Part shown: one piece after another, positions 18,487-26,844 of the stretch | Numbering within the stretch: position 1 is the first letter of the stretch | Layout of the letters: every line of letters starts with the position of its first letter | Source: Sphingobacterium spiritivorum | GTDB lineage: Bacteria; Bacteroidota; Bacteroidia; Sphingobacteriales; Sphingobacteriaceae | DNA: 64,000 nucleotides | Assembly (NCBI RefSeq): GCF_016724845.1 | Contig: NZ_CP068082.1 | Location: 4,960,001 to 5,024,000, forward strand | Direction: 5' to 3' | Translations under genes and position numbers: made by a program | The notes under the pieces: generated by a model | The model's input: the letters and a program-made list of their open reading frames with translations, nothing else | Told to the model about the DNA's origin: nothing | Databases searched by the model: none

Positions 18487-19671
18487 TTGAATTACAATAT
18501 ATTACAAAAGGAAGTTCAACAATTTCTTCAGCACAACAGTAAAGCTACACCTTCTGCTGTTGCGCTGAAGAAAAGTCCTTTTGCAGCTGTCTCTTCTGCA
18601 GAACTGGCTACCCAACTTGATGGAAGACAGCGTATCGCCCGCAAATTACCGAAGTGGGCAAATACCCCGGGAATATATTTTCCGGAGAAACTGAATCTTG
18701 AACAATCCTCATCCGAGCAGACAGCAGAATTCAAGTGCAATATCGTCAAAACGGATAGTACAGTCCTTGATATGACAGGCGGTTTCGGTATAGATACTTA
18801 TTTTTTCGCTACAAAAGTCCGTCAGGTGATACATTGTGAGATTAACACGGCCCTGTCAGAAATTGTACAGCACAATTTTAAAACATTAGCGATCAGAAAT
18901 GTAAAATTTGTATCAACAGATGCTGTAGCTTATCTCAGGCAACAGCCTGATAATAGCCTGGATTATATCTATATTGACCCTTCGCGAAGAGTAAACAGCC
19001 GAAAAGTATTTCTGTTAGCAGATTGCGAACCTAATATTGCAGATCTTCAAACACTTTTTTTCACAAAAGCGACGACCATCATCAGTAAAATCGCTCCGTT
19101 AATGGATATTTCTATAGCTCTGGCATCTTTGCAGTATGTAAAAGATGTGTATGTAATCAGCGTGGACAACGATTGCAAAGAATTGCTTTTTGTGCAGGAA
19201 AAGGGGTACGAGGGAGAACCGGAAATACATAGTGTCCGCCTGTTTCAAGGCAGTCAGCAAGAGCTAAGCTTTACTTATCAGCAGGAACGTCAGGAAACAA
19301 ATTACTATAGTACAGCACTAGCTTATCTGTATGATCCGGATGTAGCTATTACCAAAGCAGGCGCATTCAAAACTGTCGGTAAGCAATACCAACTGCATAA
19401 ATTACATTCCAGCACGCACCTCTATACAAGTGAAGAACTGAAAACTTCCTTTCCCGGAAGAATATTTGCTGTCACGCAGACACTCCCCTACGCTGCTTTT
19501 AAAAAGGCTGATTATCCCAAACAGGCCAATATTATCGCCAAAAACTTTCCGGACAAACCGGAAGAGCTCAGAAAACGCTGGAAGATCAAAGACGGCGGAG
19601 AACAATTTCTGTTTTTCACACAGGATTATGACAATAATTACATTGTAATAATGGCCTCCAGATTACATTAA
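18487..19671 (+). CDS. PG1098-type SAM-dependent methyltransferase with THUMP-like C-terminal domain
   Basis: 394 residues. The N-terminal helical region (FLQHNSKATPSAVALKKSPF, KLPKWANTPGIYFPEKLNLEQSSSE) is characteristic of this Bacteroidota family. The Rossmann methyltransferase core follows, with SAM motif VLDMTGGFGIDTYFFA and the catalytic-type YIYIDPSRR, similar to DPPY motifs of N-methyltransferases. The C-terminus (about 300-394) matches the THUMP-like domain, suggesting an RNA substrate (inference). The start is a TTG directly after the aspartate kinase stop (TAATTG); the next ATG would remove the conserved N-terminal domain, so TTG is very likely the true start. Substrate unknown. 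Confidence 0.9.
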   Translation: MNYNILQKEVQQFLQHNSKATPSAVALKKSPFAAVSSAELATQLDGRQRIARKLPKWANTPGIYFPEKLNLEQSSSEQTAEFKCNIVKTDSTVLDMTGGFGIDTYFFATKVRQVIHCEINTALSEIVQHNFKTLAIRNVKFVSTDAVAYLRQQPDNSLDYIYIDPSRRVNSRKVFLLADCEPNIADLQTLFFTKATTIISKIAPLMDISIALASLQYVKDVYVISVDNDCKELLFVQEKGYEGEPEIHSVRLFQGSQQELSFTYQQERQETNYYSTALAYLYDPDVAITKAGAFKTVGKQYQLHKLHSSTHLYTSEELKTSFPGRIFAVTQTLPYAAFKKADYPKQANIIAKNFPDKPEELRKRWKIKDGGEQFLFFTQDYDNNYIVIMASRLH

Positions 19672-19709
19672 TCCTACATTTTCATTACAATTCTCCCTGA
19701 TCGGACTCG

Positions 19710-19717
19710 TATCTTTA
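19710..19717 (+). promoter_or_regulatory. Candidate -7 element (TATCTTTA) for the LLM oxidoreductase gene
   Basis: Seven of eight positions agree with TAnnTTTG. It ends four bases before the ATG at 19722, so the transcript would be leaderless or nearly so. Confidence 0.4.
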
Positions 19718-19721
19718 TGTT

Positions 19722-20711
19722 ATGAAAAAAATCAAATTCTCTGCTTTGGAATTAGCTCCTATAAAAAAAGGAGGAACACCTAAAGAAGCCATTGACCGCG
19801 TTGTTACTGCCGCAAAACATATAGAAACATTAGGTTATGAACGTCTTTGGCTTGCAGAACATCATAACATGGAATATATTGCCAGTTCGGCAACCGTCGT
19901 CCTGATCAGTCATGTCGCAGCTCACACTTCTACCTTAAGAGTAGGTTCAGGAGGAATTATGCTGCCCAATCATGCACCTCTGGTCGTGGCCGAACAGTTC
20001 GGCACACTTGAAACACTTTACCCGGGACGTATTGATCTTGGATTAGGAAGAGCTCCCGGTACCGATCAGCTGACGGCTATGGCACTTCGCCGCAATAATA
20101 TGCATACGCAATTCTATTTCGCAGACGATGTCAAAGCATTACAACAATTTTTTAGTGAGGACAATTTCAATGCTAAAGTCCGTGCATTTCCTGCTGAAGG
20201 ACAACATGTACCCTTATGGATATTAGGCTCTAGTACAGATAGTGCTCATCTGGCAGCAGAACTGGGACTTCCCTACGCTTTTGCCTCACACTTTGCTCCT
20301 GCTATGCTGAAAAGTGCTATGGAGATTTATCAAACAAACTTTAAACCCTCAGCACAGTTGCAGCAACCTTATTCTATTGCATGTGTCAATGTTATCGGAG
20401 CGGACAGCAATGATGAGGCCGCACATCTGGCAACAAGTTTGTACAATCTGTTTGCAGGTATAGTTACCAATACCCGCAGACCACTTTCTCCACCTACAGA
20501 ACAACCTATTTATGCCGGCATCACAGAAATAGAACAAGCCGTACAAAGCATGGTCTCCTGTACATTCACCGGAAATGAAGAATCTTTAAGAAAAGAACTC
20601 CATGCTTTCGCTGAAATATACCATTTGGATGAAATCATGACTACATCTTATATCTTTGATGATGACAAACGCCTCAGATCTTACGAGATTCTGCAACGTG
20701 CACTCTCCTGA
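19722..20711 (+). CDS. LLM-class flavin-dependent oxidoreductase (luciferase-like)
   Basis: 329 residues of bacterial-luciferase-type TIM barrel: [77 protein letters not shown]. This block is highly typical of the YhbW/MsnO8-like subgroup. The family uses FMNH2 and oxygen or coenzyme F420; the FMN type is expected here. No signal peptide. The natural substrate is unknown. It appears to be transcribed from its own promoter, with the TATCTTTA box close to the ATG. A copy of the dispersed repeat follows about 100 bases after its stop. Confidence 0.92.
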   Translation: MKKIKFSALELAPIKKGGTPKEAIDRVVTAAKHIETLGYERLWLAEHHNMEYIASSATVVLISHVAAHTSTLRVGSGGIMLPNHAPLVVAEQFGTLETLYPGRIDLGLGRAPGTDQLTAMALRRNNMHTQFYFADDVKALQQFFSEDNFNAKVRAFPAEGQHVPLWILGSSTDSAHLAAELGLPYAFASHFAPAMLKSAMEIYQTNFKPSAQLQQPYSIACVNVIGADSNDEAAHLATSLYNLFAGIVTNTRRPLSPPTEQPIYAGITEIEQAVQSMVSCTFTGNEESLRKELHAFAEIYHLDEIMTTSYIFDDDKRLRSYEILQRALS

Positions 20712-21010
20712 AGATAAAAGCTAATTATTGGTAGGGATAGCTTTAGACGCTACTCTTGCTCTTTTTGCTGTCCTTACCAATAGCAATACATAATACTATT
20801 ATTACTTTTAACCTCTCTGCCCTGTGGGCATCTCTCCTTAAAAAGGAGAGAATTAACCGGGTTTAGCTGTTGTCATTTGTCTGTCGCAAGCCTACGCTTG
20901 TGCCACTATCATGTTGCCGGTATGTACAGCATAATATCACCATTTTTTTCGCATCCGTTGTTACTTAACATTCGATATTTGTTTACCTTTATGATAAACT
21001 AATACTACTT
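20712..21010. repeat. Intergenic region with one copy of the dispersed repeat (locus B)
   Basis: The core CCTCTCTGCCCTGTGGGCAT begins at 20812, followed by the 9-bp TCTCTCCTT/AAGGAGAGA hairpin (20831-20851), a CAAGC/GCTTG hairpin near 20886-20900 and TTGCCGGTATGTACAGC. It is closest to locus A but diverged. Upstream, an imperfect inverted repeat pairs 20727-20737 with 20771-20781. No gene is seen in these 299 bases. Confidence 0.82.
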
Positions 21011-21817
21011 ATGTATAAAAATTGTCTTTTCGCATCTGTTATTATTCTTACTATGGGATGTCAGTCTTCCGGAACAAAATCCACGAATACAGTGGACACG
21101 TTATCACATCAACCCAAAAAAGATAGTATCACAGATACTTTACAGCCAGTAGCTCAACAGCCGACACCAGCTTCTGAAACAAAAGAAAGCCATGTGTTTT
21201 TTGACGGAACTTACCGGTTAGAGGAAAATGAAAAATCTGATTTTCTTCCCGGTCCTCGGTGGCTGAGTTTAAATGAAGTGAATGGTCAGTTTGAATTAGC
21301 AAAACCAGATTATACAATCGAAAAAGGCTACGATGAATGTAGTGGCATGAATACTGAAAGCCTGAGCTCTAAACATAAGACACTGGTATATCTGGATTTT
21401 CCTCAGTTAAAAACAGGAAAAGTAAGCTCCTTAAAAATTACAGCAGCTAAAATATGGCCTAAGGAATCTGCATCCTTTGATTTTCAGGGAAGTAAATATA
21501 TTCTAAAGGGTCTGGGAAAGATATTATCTACAGAAACGCATCTGCTGGATGATGATAAACAGGAGAAATTTCATGAAGTAAAAGATTATTCACTTACATT
21601 ATCCATAGACGGTAAGGATCAGGGAATTATGCTAAATGAAAGTTCATTCAATGACACCTTTATGGAACTTGTTTTTGTCGGTGATCTGGATAGAGACGGT
21701 AAGCTGGATTTTGTCATTCAGGTACCAAGAGATTATGAAGAAGAGCGGGTTGTTGTATTACTATCTTCAGAAGGCTATACCAAACAATACACAGCAAGCA
21801 GACAATTTGACTGTTAA
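21011..21817 (+). CDS. Unrecognised lipoprotein with FG-GAP-like C-terminal motif
   Basis: 268 residues. The signal peptide MYKNCLFASVIILTMGCQSS has lipobox TMGC. After a Ser/Thr/Pro linker to about residue 60 comes a globular part with HVFFDGTYRLEENE. Near the C-terminus VFVGDLDRDGKLDFVIQVP carries the DxDxDGxxD calcium-binding pattern of FG-GAP/integrin-like or EF-hand-like loops. The overall family is not one I recognise. It probably acts in the periplasm or on the surface. The next gene begins three bases after its stop, so the two are likely co-transcribed. Confidence 0.8.
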   Translation: MYKNCLFASVIILTMGCQSSGTKSTNTVDTLSHQPKKDSITDTLQPVAQQPTPASETKESHVFFDGTYRLEENEKSDFLPGPRWLSLNEVNGQFELAKPDYTIEKGYDECSGMNTESLSSKHKTLVYLDFPQLKTGKVSSLKITAAKIWPKESASFDFQGSKYILKGLGKILSTETHLLDDDKQEKFHEVKDYSLTLSIDGKDQGIMLNESSFNDTFMELVFVGDLDRDGKLDFVIQVPRDYEEERVVVLLSSEGYTKQYTASRQFDC

Positions 21818-21820
21818 TCT

Positions 21821-22720
21821 ATGAAAGAAATCGTACTTATAAGCGGAGCCAATGGACTTGTTGCGAAGCATCTGAACACTCTATTGCGTAATAAATACGA
21901 ATTACGTTATCTCACGCGACATAAAAAGACTGCGAATGAGTATGAGTGGGATATTGAACAGCACCGTATCGATGAACAGGCATTTGATCAGGTAGCGCAT
22001 ATTATTCACCTTGCGGGTGCAAATATTTTCGACAAGCGGTGGACATCGAAACAAAAGCAGAACCTGAGAAGCAGCCGTATAGACAGTGCGCAACTTATCT
22101 TTGATACGTTGAAAAAACGAAACCAGCAAATCAAAACATTTATATCCGGTTCTGCAAGTGGTTACTACGGTATGGTTACTTCTGATCATATATTCAAAGA
22201 ATCCGATAGCCCCGGCAATGATTTCCTTGCAGATCTGACCAAAGACTGGGAAGCAAAAGCAGATCAATTTGAAAATGAAGGCCTTGCTGAGCGTGTCGTA
22301 AAAATCCGGACTTCAATTGTTTTGGCCAAAGACGGAGGTGCACTTCCACTTCTGAAGCGTATTACAAACCTGTATTTGAATACAGCTTTAGGTAATGGTA
22401 AACAATATTTCCCCTGGATACATATAGATGATATTACAGGTATTATCGCCTTTGCAATGGACCATCAGCATGTAAAAGGTCCTGTTAATGCCGTAGCTTC
22501 TGAGCATATTAACAACAGGGATTTCACTCATAAACTTGCTCAACATCTTCACAAACGTATCATCCTGCCTGCCGTGCCTGAGTTTATACTTAAAGCTATA
22601 TTAGGGGAACAGGCTGATATGATCCTGAAAGGATCCAGACTTTCCAACGATCGGATCAGACAACTGGGCTATGAATTTAAGTTCCCGACTTTAGATCGTG
22701 CATTAGAAGATACGTTGTAA
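21821..22720 (+). CDS. TIGR01777-family NAD(P)-dependent epimerase (YfcH-like)
   Basis: 299 residues. The Rossmann N-terminus VLISGANGLVAKHLNTLLRNKYELRYLTR has a variant GxxGxxA dinucleotide motif. It is followed by HIIHLAGANIFDKRWTSKQKQNLRSSRIDS and FISGSASGYYG, which are diagnostic for TIGR01777, then FPWIHIDDITGII. The C-terminal DUF1731 region reads LGEQADMILKGSRLSNDRIRQLGYEFKFPTLDRALED. The catalytic pattern is of the extended SDR type (YYG with a later Lys position not obvious). The biological substrate of this family is not established. It follows an unrecognised lipoprotein by three bases and ends at a strong hairpin. Confidence 0.92.
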   Translation: MKEIVLISGANGLVAKHLNTLLRNKYELRYLTRHKKTANEYEWDIEQHRIDEQAFDQVAHIIHLAGANIFDKRWTSKQKQNLRSSRIDSAQLIFDTLKKRNQQIKTFISGSASGYYGMVTSDHIFKESDSPGNDFLADLTKDWEAKADQFENEGLAERVVKIRTSIVLAKDGGALPLLKRITNLYLNTALGNGKQYFPWIHIDDITGIIAFAMDHQHVKGPVNAVASEHINNRDFTHKLAQHLHKRIILPAVPEFILKAILGEQADMILKGSRLSNDRIRQLGYEFKFPTLDRALEDTL

Positions 22721-22736
22721 TCAGAAAGAAAATAAA

Positions 22737-22770
22737 AAAATCGCATCGTGTTTTAGTCCGATGCGATTTT
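22737..22770. terminator. Bidirectional terminator
   Basis: 12-base perfect arms AAAATCGCATCG (22737-22748) and CGATGCGATTTT (22759-22770), with A-run and T-run ends. Lies between the convergent epimerase and L,D-transpeptidase genes. Confidence 0.9.
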
Positions 22771-22812
22771 GTGCTTTAATTTCAGCAGGTTGTGATACTG
22801 AGCTCTTAATTA

Positions 22813-24279
22813 TTAAAGGCTATAATACTTTTTCATTGCCTTTTTTAGTCGTTCATCATATCCATATATATCCGGAAGCTTGTATAATTTTCCCTCATCA
22901 TCTACCCACGTTGTATAATAGGTAATATATACAGGAATTGTTTTTTTCATCATTACCCAGCGGCTTTTATTAAGGGTATCTGCAATTTCAGTCGCAATCT
23001 GTTCCGCTTTTTTCTCATCATTTACTAAAAATGCTGCCAATGCAGCAGGTTTTTCTACCCTTACACATCCGTGACTCACAGCTCTGTTCTTTGCAGAAAA
23101 CATTTGTTTGGCTGGCGTATCGTGAAGATAAATGCTATAAGGATTTGAAAATATAAATTTGATGTTTCCTAAAGAGTTATCAGCTCCAGGATTCTGTTTG
23201 AATTTAAAATTTAATACCGAGTCCGAAGACCAGTCTACTGTATTAGGATCGACCATCTGCCCTTTTTTATTATAGGCCACCATATTGCGGGATTCCAGAT
23301 AGTTTGGATTAGAGCGGAGGCTGGAAATAAGTTCCTTCTTTACAATACTTGCCGGAATATTCCATACCGGATTGACCTGCATACGATCCAGCTCTCCACT
23401 TAATACCGGCGTCTCATGATTGTCTGTTGCTCCTGCTCTTCTTGCATATGGTCCGTAAATTGTCTCCCCTACACACACATTCATTACCTCCTTTGTCTTA
23501 CGGTTGTCTACCATACGCAGTTTTTGTTCAGGAATATTGACAATAATATATTTCTCCGGAAAATCTTTGCCCCTCCAACGTAATTTTTCCAGCGTGAGAT
23601 AGATGTTTTCCTTCTCTTCTTTATTAAGTCCGCCCTTTTGCAGCAGCTCCTGCAATTTCAGATAATAGGAGTTCTTAGGTTGTACCTCAGCCAGATAGTC
23701 TTTAATATCGATACTATCCAATACTCTGCGGGCCTCCTGCTTGGTTACTTTATGCATTTTCTCAAAATAGCGACCGTATAGCTGCTTTGGATTAACAGCT
23801 CCACCCCTTAAAATACTGATATAAGTAACATAACCGTCTGTTGCAAACAAATCAAGTTTCGCAAGTAAAGGATAGATATCCTCCACTTTACCGGATTTCA
23901 ATGTATTTAACTTCTCAAAACTTTCTTTGATTTGATTCGTATGAAAGTATGCTTCAGACAAACCGTGCTTATCAGACTGCTCCAGATACATACATAACGT
24001 ATCAACTACGCCTTTACTAAGATTTCTGCTGATAAAAGTCATCCCTGAGGTAGAATCAGCAAATTCTGTAACCCACTTCGGATTATGAAGCTGGTTTTTA
24101 TTTTTTGAGAGTTCTTGTTTAAATACGGTTAAATATGCTGTGGTATCAAAGTTCCTGTATTCCTTTTGCTGAAATACTTTAGCGAGCTCATCGCCAAAAG
24201 TATCTTCTCTGTCGGTATTACATGAACTTATAAACCATAAGCCTAACAGCAAAAAAATTCCAAATTGTATCTTCCTCAT
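22813..24279 (-). CDS. YcbB/LdtD-like L,D-transpeptidase lipoprotein
   Basis: 488 residues. The N-terminus ends in lipobox FISSC (C20). An amphipathic peptidoglycan-binding-like region (about 90-240, ending in LRWRGKDFPEKYIIVNIPEQKLRMVDN) leads into the YkuD catalytic domain. The active site is SHGCVRVEKP with Cys405 and the preceding IYLHDTPAK. The layout is that of the large YcbB class, with a capping insert inside the catalytic domain. It would form 3-3 crosslinks or attach proteins to peptidoglycan in the periplasm. The N-terminal Cys lipidation is unlike E. coli LdtD, which has a plain membrane anchor. It is apparently monocistronic. Confidence 0.93.
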   Translation of the reverse strand: MRKIQFGIFLLLGLWFISSCNTDREDTFGDELAKVFQQKEYRNFDTTAYLTVFKQELSKNKNQLHNPKWVTEFADSTSGMTFISRNLSKGVVDTLCMYLEQSDKHGLSEAYFHTNQIKESFEKLNTLKSGKVEDIYPLLAKLDLFATDGYVTYISILRGGAVNPKQLYGRYFEKMHKVTKQEARRVLDSIDIKDYLAEVQPKNSYYLKLQELLQKGGLNKEEKENIYLTLEKLRWRGKDFPEKYIIVNIPEQKLRMVDNRKTKEVMNVCVGETIYGPYARRAGATDNHETPVLSGELDRMQVNPVWNIPASIVKKELISSLRSNPNYLESRNMVAYNKKGQMVDPNTVDWSSDSVLNFKFKQNPGADNSLGNIKFIFSNPYSIYLHDTPAKQMFSAKNRAVSHGCVRVEKPAALAAFLVNDEKKAEQIATEIADTLNKSRWVMMKKTIPVYITYYTTWVDDEGKLYKLPDIYGYDERLKKAMKKYYSL

Positions 24280-24448
24280 ATGTCTTATTCAAAAGTGGGC
24301 AAATATACCACTTGTTGTACGGCTATACCTCAAATTGATTGCCAGTAATTCAGATTGGACATAAAAGAGTTGTAGAACTTGAAAATTGAAGCTTTATATC
24401 TACAAAATATTTGCTGATCAGTGCGTATTGCACGAATCTGCCTTTGAT

Positions 24449-24733
24449 TTAGTCTTCAGCTAATACATCCTGAAAAGCAGGAGTTTTATCAAAAACGGAT
24501 TTTGCAAACGGACATTGTGCAACAATTTTCAGATCATTCTTACGTGCATAATCTACTGCCTCCAATACCAGTTTCTTGCCAACTCCCTGACCTTCAAAAT
24601 GAGAATCCACTTCTGTGCTGTCAATAATTAGTCTGTCCTCGCCTTCTTCATAATGCATCTGACCACTTTGCTGATCATCAATATATGCTGTAAACACACC
24701 ATTTCTTCCGTTACTAGAATTCCTTATTTCCAT
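24449..24733 (-). CDS. Small GNAT-like N-acetyltransferase (NATD1/YjdJ type)
   Basis: 94 residues, the full length for this short subfamily. Key motifs: FTAYIDDQQSGQMHYEEGEDRLIIDSTEVDSHFEGQGVGKKLVLEAVDYARKNDLKIVAQCPFAKSVFDKTPAFQDVL. The (E/R)GxGVGKKL acetyl-CoA loop is followed by the conserved CPFA.SVF Cys-containing segment. Human NATD1-like and bacterial YjdJ/YidJ homologues share this fold; the acceptor is unknown. Cytosolic. It lies downstream of ssb in the same direction with 174 bases between, containing alternative hairpins. Confidence 0.9.
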   Translation of the reverse strand: MEIRNSSNGRNGVFTAYIDDQQSGQMHYEEGEDRLIIDSTEVDSHFEGQGVGKKLVLEAVDYARKNDLKIVAQCPFAKSVFDKTPAFQDVLAED

Positions 24734-24831
24734 ATGTATAAAATATTAAACAGTGACACTTACATAACACATATGAGACAATATTTGTTTAGGAAAAAGC
24801 GATTTTAAGATCAGAAATTGTCTGATTTTAA

Positions 24832-24898
24832 CAACAGGTATCCGGAATAAAAATAGTATTAATAGCATTATTCGCAGATACCTGTTGCAGATAACAGG
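24832..24898 (-). promoter_or_regulatory. Mutually exclusive hairpins between ssb and the small GNAT gene
   Basis: CAACAGGTATC (24832-24842) pairs with GATACCTGTTG (24877-24887). Alternatively CCTGTT (24881-24886) pairs with AACAGG (24893-24898). The segment 24881-24886 cannot be in both stems. This could be a weak terminator or attenuator. Confidence 0.35.
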
Positions 24899-24907
24899 AT
24901 CAGTAAC

Positions 24908-25309
24908 TCAGAAAGGTAAGTCCTGATCTTGTTCAACCTGTTCGTGCAGGATATCAGCATTATTCTTGGGACTCTTGTTTTTGTCAAGTACCTGTAATTG
25001 TCTGACTTTGACTTCAGCAACAACCTTCTTTTGCCCCTCCTTATCTTCGTAATCCCGGTATGTCAGCATTCCCTCAATCATGATTTGCGTGCCTTTAGCA
25101 CATCGCTGCTCTACTATCTGGGTAAGGCTGCCCCATACCACCAGATTATGCCAGAGTACATTCTCGACCCATTCTCCCTGTGCATTTTTGTATACTTCAT
25201 TGGTGGCTAAACGGAGCTGAGCCATTTTGGATCCTTTTACTGTAGCTTTGATTACAGGATCTATCCCTAATCTGCCTACTAACTGAATACTGTTTCTTAA
25301 AGCGTTCAT
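24908..25309 (-). CDS. ssb: Single-stranded DNA-binding protein
   Basis: 133 residues. The OB-fold is clear from NSIQLVGRLGIDPVIKATVKGSKMAQLRLATNEVY, WVENVLWHNLVVWGSLTQIVEQRCAKGTQIMIEGMLTYRDYEDKEGQKKVVAEVKV. The C-terminus ends in an acidic tail with DLPF, the version of the DDxPF tip that recruits replication and repair proteins. The linker is short (about 20 residues). It may be an accessory SSB rather than the main replicative one, since many Bacteroidota carry several; this cannot be settled from the window. It diverges from the zinc-ribbon gene across a spacer with 10-bp-phased repeats. Confidence 0.94.
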   Translation of the reverse strand: MNALRNSIQLVGRLGIDPVIKATVKGSKMAQLRLATNEVYKNAQGEWVENVLWHNLVVWGSLTQIVEQRCAKGTQIMIEGMLTYRDYEDKEGQKKVVAEVKVRQLQVLDKNKSPKNNADILHEQVEQDQDLPF

Positions 25310-25437
25310 AACAATAAAATTTTGAATAAGTAAAAAAAATTAATTAACTTCCTGATTCTGTAAAGTGATTACTATTCACTTCCGAAGCACTGATACAAAG
25401 TTGCAAAGGACGAACAGGAATATCCGGTTATTAAACA

Positions 25438-25477
25438 TTTATTACCATTTATAAACGTTTATAAGCGTTTAAAAACG
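25438..25477. promoter_or_regulatory. Phased 10-bp repeats with a 16-bp perfect palindrome, candidate operator
   Basis: Four adjacent 10-mers (TTTATTACCA, TTTATAAACG, TTTATAAGCG, TTTAAAAACG) are in helical phase. TTATAAACGTTTATAA (25449-25464) is a perfect palindrome. It lies between divergent ssb and zinc-ribbon genes, close to the latter's start. Confidence 0.45.
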
Positions 25478-25498
25478 GTTAGGAAAAGCTGCAAATCC

Positions 25499-25861
25499 AT
25501 GAAAATAGCAGAAAGAGTATGCATAGAGTGCAACAGTACACTAAAAGGAAGGTCAGACAAACGGTTTTGTGATGACGGCTGCCGGAACAATTACAATAAC
25601 CGATTAAACAGCAACCAGACATCTTATGTACGGACAGTTAATGCTGTTTTACGCAAAAACAGAAAAATTCTGATGGAATCGCTGACAGAAGGTCATAAGG
25701 TAAAAGTGGATAAGACAATCCTTATTGAAGCTGGATTTCAATTTGATTTTTTCACACATCAGTATAAAACCACAGCAGGTAAGGTATATATATTTGTATA
25801 TGAATACGGTTATCTACCCTTAAAAGATGATCAATTCCTTCTGGTCAAAAAGTTTGAATAG
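25499..25861 (+). CDS. Small zinc-ribbon protein of unknown function
   Basis: 120 residues. The N-terminus holds four cysteines as C8xxC11-x12-C24xxxC28 (CIEC ... RFCDDGCR), matching a DUF2116-like treble-clef or zinc ribbon. Then follows a basic helical segment (RTVNAVLRKNRKILMESLTEGHKVKVDKTILIEAGF) and a short beta-rich end (QYKTTAGKVYIFVYEYGYLPLKDDQF). It is common in Bacteroidota as a hypothetical protein. Nucleic-acid binding is plausible from the zinc ribbon and basic region (inference). It is transcribed divergently from ssb, and the phased 10-bp repeats end about 20 bases before its ATG, suggesting auto- or cross-regulation. Confidence 0.8.
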   Translation: MKIAERVCIECNSTLKGRSDKRFCDDGCRNNYNNRLNSNQTSYVRTVNAVLRKNRKILMESLTEGHKVKVDKTILIEAGFQFDFFTHQYKTTAGKVYIFVYEYGYLPLKDDQFLLVKKFE

Positions 25862-25967
25862 ATCTTATTTGTCATACACTTGTAAAGGGCAAATCATACA
25901 ATTGCAACATTTCAAAGGAGTATCTCTGAAGTAGATTGAAAGACCACACTATCCTTCCCAAATTCAT

Positions 25968-25975
25968 TAAATTTG
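25968..25975 (+). promoter_or_regulatory. -7 element (TAAATTTG) for the DsbA/FrnE-like gene
   Basis: Exact match to TAnnTTTG, 26 bases before the ATG at 26002, giving a leader of about 20 bases. No TTG is seen at the expected -33 spacing. Confidence 0.5.
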
Positions 25976-26001
25976 TTTTGGTATTTTTTAGAACTTAAAA
26001 T

Positions 26002-26733
26002 ATGAATATAACTCAAACAAATAAAATGCAGGTCGAGATATGGAGCGATATCATGTGTCCGTTTTGCTATATCGGAAAACGTAATTTTGAAGGTGCATTC
26101 TCCAAATTTGCTAATGCTCAAAATATAGAGATTATCTGGAAAAGCTTTCAACTTGATCCTACACTGCCTGAAAAAGAAGAGTTTGATCATGTACAATATC
26201 TTGTCGAACGCAAAGGTATGCCTCCCAATCAGGTACGTGCAATGTTAGACCAGGTAACTCAAACAGCAAAAAATGCAGGTTTGGATTATGATCTTGACCA
26301 TGTGGTCACTGTCAACTCCTTCAATGCGCATCGGGTCATTCAATTTGCAAAGACTAAAGGTTTGGGAGATGAAATTGAAGAGCGCTTTTTTAAAGCTTAT
26401 TTTACCGAAGGGAAAGATATGGCTGATCAAAACGTACTCTCCGCATTGGGACAGGAAATCGGGCTGACCGAAGATGATATCAAAGAGGCACTATCAAATG
26501 ATGAATATGCATACAAAGTGACGCAGGATATACAGGAAGCACAGAGCATCGGTGTACGAGGCGTACCATTCTTTGTCTTTGACCGCAAATATGCTGTTTC
26601 CGGAGCACAACCCACAGAAGCCTTTGCTGACGCACTGAATAAGTCATTCGAAGAATGGGTTGCTAAAAACCCTATATCACCCCTTATAGTCAGTAACGGA
26701 CCTACCTGTTCACCGGACGGACATTGTGAATAA
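26002..26733 (+). CDS. DsbA-family oxidoreductase, FrnE subgroup
   Basis: 243 residues. The thioredoxin-fold active site is MCPFCYIGKRNFE (CPFC), followed by a helical insert (PPNQVRAMLDQVTQTAKNAGLDYDLDHVVTVNSFNAHRVIQFAK) and GVRGVPFFVFDRKYAVSGAQPTEAF, with the cis-Pro of the fold in GVPFF. This is the FrnE (polyketide-type) DsbA subgroup. There is no signal peptide, so the protein is probably cytosolic. It may assist disulfide chemistry under oxidative stress; the substrate is unknown. A second Met at codon 9 (MQVEIWSD) is an alternative start. An extra pair of cysteines sits at the C-terminus (PTCSPDGHCE), as in FrnE proteins with a second CX6C site. Confidence 0.93.
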   Translation: MNITQTNKMQVEIWSDIMCPFCYIGKRNFEGAFSKFANAQNIEIIWKSFQLDPTLPEKEEFDHVQYLVERKGMPPNQVRAMLDQVTQTAKNAGLDYDLDHVVTVNSFNAHRVIQFAKTKGLGDEIEERFFKAYFTEGKDMADQNVLSALGQEIGLTEDDIKEALSNDEYAYKVTQDIQEAQSIGVRGVPFFVFDRKYAVSGAQPTEAFADALNKSFEEWVAKNPISPLIVSNGPTCSPDGHCE

Positions 26734-26756
26734 ATAAAATACTCAAAAAATAGGTT

Positions 26757-26792
26757 AAGCAATCTAAAAGTAATACTTTAGGTTGCTTTTTT
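26757..26792 (+). terminator. Rho-independent terminator after the DsbA/FrnE-like gene
   Basis: AAGCAATCTAAA (26757-26768) pairs with TTTAGGTTGCTT (26777-26788) with one G-U pair, followed by a T-run. Confidence 0.85.
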
Positions 26793-26844
26793 TATGGTTA
26801 GAAGTCATAAAACTGTTAATTAATCCCTGTTGCCATTCCTAATT

